A stretch of 9,996 nt of DNA, taken from the NCBI GenBank assembly GCA_018715285.1, contig DVLW01000255.1, forward strand, positions 1-9,996. The letters run 5' to 3'. Made by a program: the position numbers and the translations under genes. Positions within the stretch are counted from its first letter, which is position 1, and each line of letters starts with the position of its first letter. The notes below the pieces were generated by a model, which saw only the letters and a list, made by a program, of their open reading frames with translations, ran no database searches and was not told the origin of the DNA. This stretch comes from Candidatus Faecivivens stercoripullorum (GTDB taxonomy: Bacteria; Bacillota; Clostridia; Oscillospirales; Ruminococcaceae). Of the stretch, positions 1-5,877 are shown piece by piece.

Positions 1-123
1 CGTGATCGGCTGGGAAGCCGTCAAAAGGCGTTTTCAGTGTGGTTATAGGGATATTCTGTTTTTTGATGATGGTTAAAAAGTTCAGTGTTTATGCGGCTTT
101 CAGGGATTTGTGTATATAAACAT
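1..123. other. Left-edge sequence that does not fit the downstream gene
   Basis: This stretch precedes the part of the binding-protein gene that resembles its family. The family normally starts with a lipoprotein signal peptide and a Cys lipobox, and none can be read here in any of the three forward frames. In the frame of the binding protein there are stops at 46, 64 and 67. Frame 2 reads open from the edge to a stop at about 74-76 (ending ...ILFFDDG), so it could be the tail of another gene. Frame 3 is open to about 117. I cannot assign any of these. It could be an assembly join, a rearrangement breakpoint or a decayed 5' end. Confidence 0.5.
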
Positions 124-1566
124 GAGGCCACCGGTTCTTCCGAATCTGATCTGCGTGAAGACGAGCTGGTTACTCTTGATGTTGTAACCATGTCTTCCGG
201 TAAAAACGAGCCGGATATCACCGATGTTGAGAACGCCATGAACGAGATTCTGGAAGAAAAGTTCAACTGCAACGTTGACCTGACTTTCATCTCTTACGCC
301 AACTACGCAGAACAGACCTCTCTGATGCTTTCTTCTGGTGAAGATGCTGACCTGCTGCCGATCTACATGATCCCGCTGCCCACCTGTGCAAATGCCGGTC
401 AGATCATTCCGTTGGACGATCTGCTCGAACAGTATGGCCAGGGCATCAAGGAACAGCTGGGTGACTACATTGAATGTGGCCGTGTCGGTGAAGACCTGTA
501 CGGTGTTACCACTGCCCGTGACCTGGCAAACTCTCAGGGCTTTGAGTTTGTCAAATCGGTTGCTGACGAAGTCGGATTCGATTACGAAAACATCAAAACA
601 CTGGACGATCTGGAACGTGAACTGCTGAAAGTCAAGGAAGCATATCCCGATATGTGGCCTGTAGGTGTTGCTTCGGGCGAAAACATCCGTAACTGGGGTT
701 GGGACCCGCTGGGCGACGATATGATTAACCTCGGTGTCCTGGCTGATATGGCTACCGAACCGGTTGTCGTCAACCTTTATGAAACCGATCAGTACAAAGA
801 TCTGGTCAACGAAATGTACTCCTGGATGCAGGAAGGTCTGATTCAGGCTGACGCTGTCAATACTACTGAAACCTATACCACTCTGATGAGTGCCGGTACT
901 GCATTCGGCGGCTTTACCAACCTCAAACCTGGTTTTGCTGAAGAAAGCTCTTCTTCTCTCGGTTTTGAAGTCGGTGTTGTTGAGATTGTTCCCGCTCTGG
1001 CTTGCACCAACAACGTTTCTCGTGCAACCTGGACCATCTCCAGCGGCTGTGACAATCCCGAAGCTGCTATGAAGGTACTCAACGAGCTGTATGTCAACCC
1101 CGATCTGTCCAACCTTTATATGTACGGTATCGAAGGTGTCCATTACAAAGTCCTCGAAGAGGGCGGCGCTTCCAACGGTCAGGATATCATTACCTGGGCT
1201 GACGGCGTAGACGCAACCACCTCCAACTACCGCAAATCCGGTACCTGGCTGCAGCCCAACCAGTTTATCGGCCATGTATGGGAAGGCAGTGACCCTGATA
1301 TCTGGGAGCAGCAGAGAGACTTCAACAACAATGCACAGAAATCTGTTGCGTTTGGCTTTACCTATGACTCTCTCCCTGTCACCAACGAAGTAACCGCCTG
1401 CACCAACGTTGTCTCCAAATACAACAAGGCTTTGCTGTGCGGCGCACTTGAGCCCGAATCCACTATTGCACAGTTTAATGAAGAACTGTACGCAGCCGGT
1501 CTGCAGAAGATCATTGATGAAAAGCAGAGCCAGCTGGATGCATGGTTGGAAGCAAACGGCAAATAA
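85..1566 (+). CDS. ABC transporter sugar-binding protein, 5' end abnormal
   Basis: Extracellular solute-binding protein of a CUT1-type carbohydrate importer, which would capture an oligosaccharide outside the membrane and deliver it to the two permeases encoded next. The recognisable protein starts at about residue 15 (TGSSESD, a typical post-lipobox linker). It continues with LVTLDVVTM and a binding-protein fold, and ends in about 70 residues typical of DUF3502 (NVVSKYNKALLCGALEP, then EKQSQLDAWLEANGK at the C-terminus). The 493-codon reading begins at GTG 85, with ATG 91 as an alternative. Neither has a Shine-Dalgarno sequence, and the product would have no signal peptide or lipid-anchoring Cys, so this is probably a 5'-truncated or mis-joined copy rather than a true start. 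It leads the operon with both permeases. Substrate is unknown; relatives such as LplA/YtcQ suggest a plant or host glycan oligosaccharide (inference). Confidence 0.85.
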   Translation: MFMRLSGICVYKHEATGSSESDLREDELVTLDVVTMSSGKNEPDITDVENAMNEILEEKFNCNVDLTFISYANYAEQTSLMLSSGEDADLLPIYMIPLPTCANAGQIIPLDDLLEQYGQGIKEQLGDYIECGRVGEDLYGVTTARDLANSQGFEFVKSVADEVGFDYENIKTLDDLERELLKVKEAYPDMWPVGVASGENIRNWGWDPLGDDMINLGVLADMATEPVVVNLYETDQYKDLVNEMYSWMQEGLIQADAVNTTETYTTLMSAGTAFGGFTNLKPGFAEESSSSLGFEVGVVEIVPALACTNNVSRATWTISSGCDNPEAAMKVLNELYVNPDLSNLYMYGIEGVHYKVLEEGGASNGQDIITWADGVDATTSNYRKSGTWLQPNQFIGHVWEGSDPDIWEQQRDFNNNAQKSVAFGFTYDSLPVTNEVTACTNVVSKYNKALLCGALEPESTIAQFNEELYAAGLQKIIDEKQSQLDAWLEANGK

Positions 1567-1583
1567 TGAATTGATCCCGAAGC

Positions 1584-1611
1584 GGGGATACCGTATCCTT
1601 GCGGTATCCCC
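1584..1611 (+). terminator. Hairpin between binding-protein and permease genes
   Basis: A perfect 10-bp stem (GGGGATACCG at 1584-1593, CGGTATCCCC at 1602-1611) with an 8-nt loop lies 17 nt after the binding-protein stop and is followed by CTTTATATT. The U-tract is poor, so it is more likely a partial terminator or an mRNA 3'-end stabiliser than a full stop. The permease SD begins 14 nt later. Such a hairpin after the first gene is a common way to make excess binding protein over permease (known for malE-type operons; inferred here). Confidence 0.75.
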
Positions 1612-1638
1612 CTTTATATTGCCAGAAGGAGGGCTAAA

Positions 1639-2580
1639 ATGAAAAGTAATCCACCAATCAGCAAAGCGGCAAAAAAAGCACAGATCATGCATAACATTCC
1701 GCTTTATCTGATGTTTTTACCCGGCGCCATCTATCTGCTCATCAACAACTACATTCCCATGAGCGGATTGATTATTGCTTTCAAACAGGTTAACTGGAAC
1801 AAAGGCATTTTAAAAAGCCCGTGGGTAGGCTTCTCGAACTTTGAATATCTGTTCAAGACAAGCGACGCATGGGTCATTACCCGTAATACACTGGGGTATA
1901 ACCTGGTCTTCATTGTACTGGGAACCGTGCTGGCAATTGCTATCGCCATTTTGCTGAATGAAATTCGTTCATTGAGATTCAAAAAATTCTATCAGACAGT
2001 CATTCTGCTGCCCTATCTGATTTCAATGGTCGTTGTCAGCTATCTGGTTTTTGCAATGCTCTCAAGCGAAAATGGTTTTATTAACCTGAGCATTCTCCGG
2101 CCGCTGGGTCTTCCGGAAATCAGCTGGTACACCGAGCCTAAATACTGGCCTGCCATTCTGATTATCGTTTACACCTGGAAATCCTTCGGTTACAACTGCA
2201 TCCTTTATTATGCAACGCTGGTCGGCATTGACCATGGATACTATGAGGCAGCTGTTATCGACGGTGCCAACCGCTGGCAGCAGGTCTGGAACATTACCCT
2301 GCCTGAACTGGTTCCCACCATCATTACCCTGACTCTGATGAGCATTGGTAAGATCTTCTACTCTGACTTCGGTCTGTTCTATCAGGTTCCGATGGACTCG
2401 GGTCCTCTGTACGATGTCACCAACACCATCGATACATATGTTTACCGCGGCCTGATCCGTCTGAACAACGTCGGCATGTCTTCCGCTGCTGGTTTCTATC
2501 AGAGTATCGTCGGTTTTGCTCTGGTTTTGCTTGCAAACTTTACCGTTCGCAAAATCAGCAAGGAAAACGCACTGTTTTAA
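1639..2580 (+). CDS. Sugar ABC transporter permease, LplB/YteP-like
   Basis: Integral membrane subunit of the CUT1 importer, 313 residues, usual length for the family. Hydrophobic segments are seen at about 20-45, 86-107, 120-141, 170-190, 222-240 and 283-303, consistent with six helices. The cytoplasmic EAA loop that docks on the ATPase is clear at residues 203-220 (EAAVIDGANRW...). The N-terminal PLYLMFLPGAIYLLINNYIPM is characteristic of the LplB/YteP branch that pairs with LplC/YtcP. Start is ATG 1639, with AAGGAGG at 1626-1632 and a 6-nt spacer. It follows the binding-protein gene by 72 nt, which contain a hairpin, and precedes the second permease by 18 nt, so the three should be one operon. 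Confidence 0.93.
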   Translation: MKSNPPISKAAKKAQIMHNIPLYLMFLPGAIYLLINNYIPMSGLIIAFKQVNWNKGILKSPWVGFSNFEYLFKTSDAWVITRNTLGYNLVFIVLGTVLAIAIAILLNEIRSLRFKKFYQTVILLPYLISMVVVSYLVFAMLSSENGFINLSILRPLGLPEISWYTEPKYWPAILIIVYTWKSFGYNCILYYATLVGIDHGYYEAAVIDGANRWQQVWNITLPELVPTIITLTLMSIGKIFYSDFGLFYQVPMDSGPLYDVTNTIDTYVYRGLIRLNNVGMSSAAGFYQSIVGFALVLLANFTVRKISKENALF

Positions 2581-2598
2581 GGAAGGAGCAAGTACAAT

Positions 2599-3486
2599 AT
2601 GGTTGAAAAAAGAAGTGCTTTCCAGTTTTTCGCCAACCTTTTCATGATCCTGTTGGCACTGTGTTGTCTGTTCCCCTTCCTTTTGCTGGTTATGTCTTCC
2701 TTTACTGATGAGACAACCCTGATCCGGGAAGGATATTCGATTTTCCCCAGCAAGTTCGGAACGGAATCTTATGATTACCTCTGGAAAAACGCCGATCAGA
2801 TCGGCCGTGCTTACAGTATCACCGTTCTGATTACAGTTGTCGGTACCATCGCCAGCCTGCTGATGACCGTTATGATGGCCTATCCGCTCTCCAGAAAAGA
2901 ATTTGTGGGAAGAAACGTATGTGCATTTTACGTCTTCTTCACGATGCTTTTCAATGGCGGTCTGGTCCCGACCTACATCATGTACACCCGTTACCTGCAC
3001 ATCAAAAACACCCTTTGGGCACTTCTGATTCCCTCGCTTTTAATCAGTGCCTTTTATGTCATCATGATGCGCACCTACTTTACGACAAATATCCCGGAAG
3101 CAGTTATCGAAGCCGCACGTATCGATGGCGCCGGTGAATGGAGAATCCTGTTCACCATCGTACTGCCGATGTCGCTGCCGATGATCGCAACCATGGCGCT
3201 GCTGATCGGTCTGGGATACTGGAATGACTGGAAAAACGGTCTGTACTATCTGACTGACAGCCGTCTGTTCTCGATTCAGAACATGCTCAACAACATGCTC
3301 AAGGACGTACAGTTCCTTAAATCCGGTGCAGATGCTTCCGCTGCTTCCGACGTGCTGCAGGATATGCCCAGCGTCGGTATTAAGATGGCGATTGCAGTAA
3401 TCGGTGCAGTGCCGGTCATGATTATTTATCCCTTCTTCCAGAAATACTTCGTCAAAGGCATTACCATCGGTGCTGTCAAAGGCTGA
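2599..3486 (+). CDS. Sugar ABC transporter permease, LplC/YtcP-like
   Basis: Second membrane subunit of the importer, 295 residues. Hydrophobic segments lie at about 11-34, 73-95, 107-129, 139-159, 187-209 and 262-281. The EAA loop is at residues 171-190 (EAARIDGAGEW...). The C-terminal sequence QKYFVKGITIGAVKG is a hallmark ending of the LplC/YtcP family. Start ATG 2599 has an AAGGAG-type SD about 10 nt upstream, just after the stop of the first permease. No ATP-binding subunit follows: the next gene is an unrelated asparaginase behind a terminator and its own promoter. The transporter therefore probably uses a shared MsmX/UgpC-type ATPase encoded elsewhere (inference from family practice). 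Confidence 0.93.
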   Translation: MVEKRSAFQFFANLFMILLALCCLFPFLLLVMSSFTDETTLIREGYSIFPSKFGTESYDYLWKNADQIGRAYSITVLITVVGTIASLLMTVMMAYPLSRKEFVGRNVCAFYVFFTMLFNGGLVPTYIMYTRYLHIKNTLWALLIPSLLISAFYVIMMRTYFTTNIPEAVIEAARIDGAGEWRILFTIVLPMSLPMIATMALLIGLGYWNDWKNGLYYLTDSRLFSIQNMLNNMLKDVQFLKSGADASAASDVLQDMPSVGIKMAIAVIGAVPVMIIYPFFQKYFVKGITIGAVKG

Positions 3487-3503
3487 TTTCTGTCCATACT
3501 AAA

Positions 3504-3532
3504 TTGACGGAACAGACACACCGGGCCAAAAT
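3504..3532 (+). promoter_or_regulatory. Possible sigma-A promoter for a small RNA
   Basis: TTGACG at 3504-3509 (five of six consensus bases), a 17-nt spacer and CAAAAT at 3527-3532 (four of six) make a plausible promoter 18 nt after the permease stop. The predicted start, near 3539, is just ahead of the double-stem structure that begins at 3544. It is weaker than the asparaginase promoter and could be chance. Confidence 0.35.
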
Positions 3533-3538
3533 GGTATA

Positions 3539-3660
3539 TCATTGTCGGGCGGATATCCCACAGTCAGTACTGTCGGGAAAGTCTGCAATGTCCGCTCGAC
3601 TGGTATAAATACTCAGTAAAAAGACACGGTTCCCGCCTCTCCTGAACCGTGTCTTTTTAT
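3539..3660 (+). ncRNA. Candidate structured small RNA or structured 3' UTR
   Basis: An outer 10-bp stem (3544-3553 with 3591-3600, one G-U pair) encloses a 9-bp stem (3556-3564 with 3569-3578, one bulged C at 3574) capped by a CAGT loop. The internal strand is two bases on the 5' side and twelve on the 3' side (3579-3590). About 17 nt later a strong terminator ends the region. With the possible promoter at 3504-3532 this would give a free transcript of about 120 nt. I do not recognise it as 6S, SRP, tmRNA, RNase P or any riboswitch class I can recall. It may equally be the 3' UTR of the transporter operon, or a dispersed palindromic repeat. The strand is inferred from the promoter and neighbouring genes, since the terminator could work both ways. 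Confidence 0.35.
3618..3658 (+). terminator. Rho-independent terminator
   Basis: A perfect 15-bp stem (AAAAAGACACGGTTC at 3618-3632, GAACCGTGTCTTTTT at 3644-3658) has an 11-nt loop and continues into ATTTT. It ends the transporter operon or the candidate small RNA, and insulates the asparaginase promoter 20 nt downstream. The A-tract on the left means it could also act on the minus strand. Confidence 0.93.
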
Positions 3661-3677
3661 TTTGCCTGAGCGCCGTC

Positions 3678-3705
3678 TTGACAGAATCTCAATTCCGTAT
3701 ATAAT
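3678..3705 (+). promoter_or_regulatory. Consensus sigma-A promoter of the asparaginase gene
   Basis: TTGACA at 3678-3683, a 16-nt spacer and TATAAT at 3700-3705 match the housekeeping consensus at all twelve positions. Transcription should start near 3712, giving a leader of about 60 nt before ATG 3774. A promoter this strong normally needs a repressor or leader control; the palindrome at 3731-3748 is a candidate. Confidence 0.9.
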
Positions 3706-3730
3706 CAAAAGATGAATATATTTGTGTTTC

Positions 3731-3748
3731 ATGCGCATTTGTGCGCAT
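3731..3748 (+). promoter_or_regulatory. Palindrome in the asparaginase leader
   Basis: ATGCGCA-TTTG-TGCGCAT is a perfect inverted repeat with 7-bp arms and a 4-nt centre, about 20 nt after the predicted transcription start and 10 nt before the SD (AAGGAG at 3759-3764). It also reads as two direct copies of TGCGCATTT. It may be a repressor operator or a small RNA hairpin near the ribosome site. No protein can be named for it. Confidence 0.5.
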
Positions 3749-3773
3749 TTTCGGAGATAAGGAGTTTTTGTGT

Positions 3774-4772
3774 ATGAAAAAAATCCTGCTGATCGCCACA
3801 GGTGGTACCATTGCCTGTAAACGTACCGAATCCGGACTGACACCGCTGTTCACATCCGATGACCTGATTGCCTACGTTCCGCAGTCCAAAACTTTCTGTA
3901 AAACCGATGCCGTTCAGCTGCTGAATCTGGACAGTACCAATATCCGTCCGGAACACTGGCTGATGATGGCACGCTGCATCCGGGAAAACTATCCCCATTA
4001 TGACGGATTTGTTATCTGTCACGGCACTGACACGATGGCTTTTACCGCAGCTGCCCTCTCCTATCTTATTCAGAACTCTCCCAAGCCGGTCACCATCACC
4101 GGCGCACAGCGTCCAATTGATATGGAAGATACCGACGCGCGTGTCAACCTCCTGGACAGCCTGTCCTACGCCTGCTGCCCGGATGCACATGGTATCAGCA
4201 TTGTATTTGACGGCAATGTCATTGCCGGTACACGTGCCCGCAAAATGCGTACCAAGAGCTACAATGCTTTTTCCTCTATCAATTTTCCCTATCTGGCGAC
4301 CATCCGGGATGGACATATCGTCCATTATATCAAGGAAGAGATCACCGGATGTCCGGCTTTTTATGATACCCTTTGCAGCAATGTCTTTTTGCTCAAACTG
4401 ATTCCTGGCATTTCCCCGGAAATACTGTCACTGGCCGGTGAATCCAATGACGCGGTTATTATCGAAAGTTTTGGTGTCGGCGGACTTCCCTACGGCGAAG
4501 AAGATGGGAAAGAAAGTTTTCTTTCGGTTGCCAGAACACTGCTGCAAAAAGGCAAGCTGATTGTCATGGCCACTCAGGTAGTCCATGAGGGAAGCGACCT
4601 CGGCGTTTACGCAGTCGGACATGAAGCTGAGGAACTGGGGCTGCTGGAAACCGGCGATATGACGCTGGAAGCAGCTGTCACAAAGGTAATGTGGATTCTT
4701 GGACAGACAAAAGATCCCGACACCATCCGTTCCATGTTTACCACTACTATTGCGCACGACCGTTTATATTGA
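3774..4772 (+). CDS. ansA: L-asparaginase, type I-like
   Basis: Hydrolyses L-asparagine to aspartate and ammonia, probably in the cytoplasm because no signal peptide is present. The product is 332 residues, normal for the bacterial asparaginase family. Both signature blocks are intact: ATGGTIA at 8-14 with nucleophile Thr12, and HGTDTM at 83-88 with Thr85 and Asp86. Lys157 aligns with the catalytic lysine (Lys162 of the secreted E. coli enzyme). Start ATG 3774 is chosen because it opens the conserved MKKILLIATGG and follows AAGGAG (3759-3764, 9-nt spacer); an in-frame extension to 3741 would run through the leader palindrome. It is a single-gene unit with its own consensus promoter and a terminator shared with the convergent lipoprotein gene. 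The ammonia made fits the ammonium channel and glutamine synthetase encoded nearby. Type I versus type II rests on the absence of a signal peptide. Confidence 0.93.
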   Translation: MKKILLIATGGTIACKRTESGLTPLFTSDDLIAYVPQSKTFCKTDAVQLLNLDSTNIRPEHWLMMARCIRENYPHYDGFVICHGTDTMAFTAAALSYLIQNSPKPVTITGAQRPIDMEDTDARVNLLDSLSYACCPDAHGISIVFDGNVIAGTRARKMRTKSYNAFSSINFPYLATIRDGHIVHYIKEEITGCPAFYDTLCSNVFLLKLIPGISPEILSLAGESNDAVIIESFGVGGLPYGEEDGKESFLSVARTLLQKGKLIVMATQVVHEGSDLGVYAVGHEAEELGLLETGDMTLEAAVTKVMWILGQTKDPDTIRSMFTTTIAHDRLY

Positions 4773-4781
4773 TGCTGTTAT

Positions 4782-4816
4782 AAATCCCGCTGTCCTGTTC
4801 AGGCACAGCGGGATTT
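4782..4816. terminator. Bidirectional terminator between convergent genes
   Basis: A perfect 12-bp stem (AAATCCCGCTGT at 4782-4793, ACAGCGGGATTT at 4805-4816) has an 11-nt loop, with A residues on the left and T residues on the right. It lies 9 nt after the asparaginase stop and 16 nt past the stop of the oppositely oriented lipoprotein gene, so it can serve both. Confidence 0.9.
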
Positions 4817-4832
4817 TGCATTATATGCAGCT

Positions 4833-5681
4833 TTAGTCTGATTCTGACGACTGACCGGAAGAAGACGGCTGTTCGCTGGAATCTGAACTCTCTGCACCAG
4901 CAGAAGACGAGGACTCTGTTTCAGAGGAACTGGTATTCTGACTGCTGCTTTCGGTCTGTGAGGATTCAGAGGAAGGAGCTGAACTTTCTTCCGAAGAACT
5001 CTCGGACGAACTTTCCTCAGATGCAAAATCTTCTTCTATCCGATCCGGACGGAATACACTCATCGCCTCAAAAGAGGAAAATGTCAGGCTTAAACCCGCA
5101 TCAGGAATGGTCAATCCTATCGGCATATAATCATTCTTGCCAAGCAGCAGTGCATAACTGCCTGCATCCATCTGCCCGGTTGCGCACCAGCCTTCAGCAG
5201 ATTCTGTGACGGTGATTCCTTCAGGCTGAGAAAGAGCTTTCAGGGTACCGGCAACCATACTGCCGAGGTTGGCGGCTGGCATTGCGTCCGGCTGAATACT
5301 GATGCCCTTATAGCTGACCGTGAGATTTCCTGTATCTATACTGTCAACGGTAAAACTGAGCCCTTCCAGATGTTCCGGCGTCATGACCTCTACCAGACAG
5401 CAATCTTCCGAACGGGTAATCTGTGCCTGCAAGGACAGAATTTCCTCCTGTTCATACTCACCCGGCAGAGCAATCGCCACATCTGCCATCGCTGAAAAAG
5501 AACCGGCAAAAAGTGATGATACGGTAGCGGCATCCGGCGGACCCGATTCTTCTTTTTCAGCACATCCTGTCAGCATACCGGCAGCAGTTATCACAGCCAC
5601 CAGGCCTGTCAGCCAGATATGACGAAATGCGCGTCTCCATCCGTTCTGCCGGCAACTACCTTTAACCCCGATACAAACCAT
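4833..5681 (-). CDS. LolA-like lipoprotein with Ser/Glu-rich C-terminal tail
   Basis: Predicted membrane-anchored lipoprotein of 282 residues. The N-terminus has a long basic region (Arg11 to Arg20), a hydrophobic core at about 22-37 and a lipobox LTGC with the lipidated Cys at 40. Residues about 50-215 have the alternating strand pattern and the phrases LEGLSFTVDSIDTGNLTVSYKG and GITVTESAEGW that suggest the LolA/GerS-like fold seen in Clostridia lipoproteins (inference, no family name certain). Residues 221-282 are almost only Ser, Glu, Gln, Thr and Ala. Start ATG 5681 has a GGGGAGGG SD 8 nt upstream; a longer in-frame start at 5726 lacks support. It lies downstream of amt behind a hairpin and converges on the asparaginase gene. 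Function is unknown; a cell-envelope role is likely. Confidence 0.8.
   Translation of the reverse strand: MVCIGVKGSCRQNGWRRAFRHIWLTGLVAVITAAGMLTGCAEKEESGPPDAATVSSLFAGSFSAMADVAIALPGEYEQEEILSLQAQITRSEDCCLVEVMTPEHLEGLSFTVDSIDTGNLTVSYKGISIQPDAMPAANLGSMVAGTLKALSQPEGITVTESAEGWCATGQMDAGSYALLLGKNDYMPIGLTIPDAGLSLTFSSFEAMSVFRPDRIEEDFASEESSSESSSEESSAPSSESSQTESSSQNTSSSETESSSSAGAESSDSSEQPSSSGQSSESD
4836..5021 (-). repeat. Low-complexity Ser/Glu-coding tract
   Basis: This encodes residues 221-282 of the lipoprotein, dominated by irregular runs such as SSSESSSEESS and SSSETESSSSAG. There is no fixed repeat unit, but the codons are strongly biased to TCx/AGC and GAA/GAG. Such tracts are prone to length change and may form an extended acidic spacer. 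In most clostridial lipoproteins the Ser-rich linker follows the lipobox, whereas here it is at the far end. Confidence 0.75.
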
Positions 5682-5770
5682 ATATATGCCCTCCCCAATT
5701 GCGTTTCCTATCAGACAGGATATCATATGAAACCAGCCGTTCGATTATGCGGTATAAATGGACTGCAAAC

Positions 5771-5808
5771 GCAGAAAAGCGGTGCCCTTTCAGGTACCGC
5801 TCTTCTGC
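5771..5808 (-). terminator. Hairpin downstream of amt, probable terminator
   Basis: A 13-bp stem with one G-U pair (5771-5783 with 5796-5808) and a 12-nt loop lies about 70 nt after the amt stop. On the minus strand it is followed by GTTTGC, so the U-tract is short and termination may be partial. It also sits about 90 nt upstream of the lipoprotein start, so incomplete termination would let the lipoprotein be co-transcribed with amt. Confidence 0.6.
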
Positions 5809-5877
5809 TGCGCTTAAAAATATAGGAGTTTGAAGTCTGTCAGTTTTATAAAGCTACAGGATGATTTTCGGTCAGCA

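Noticed and set aside
100..1692. Long open frame on the minus strand opposite the binding protein
   Set aside because: It is a stop-free antisense shadow caused by the biased codons of the real gene. The translation resembles no family and it has no plausible start context.
2062..3000. Open frame on the minus strand across the two permeases
   Set aside because: It spans the junction of two well-supported membrane protein genes and encodes a hydrophilic sequence typical of antisense of transmembrane codons.
3544..3600. Integron attC-like recombination site
   Set aside because: It is an imperfect palindrome of about the right length, but the conserved GTTRRRY/RYYYAAC boxes are absent and no cassette genes or integrase are near.
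3531..3608. 25-codon open frame ATG 3531 to TAA 3608
   Set aside because: No SD, and it overlaps the double-stem structure whose pairing explains the sequence better than a peptide does.
4836..5021. CRISPR-like or tandem DNA repeat
   Set aside because: The repetition is amino-acid composition (Ser/Glu codons) without a constant unit or spacers.
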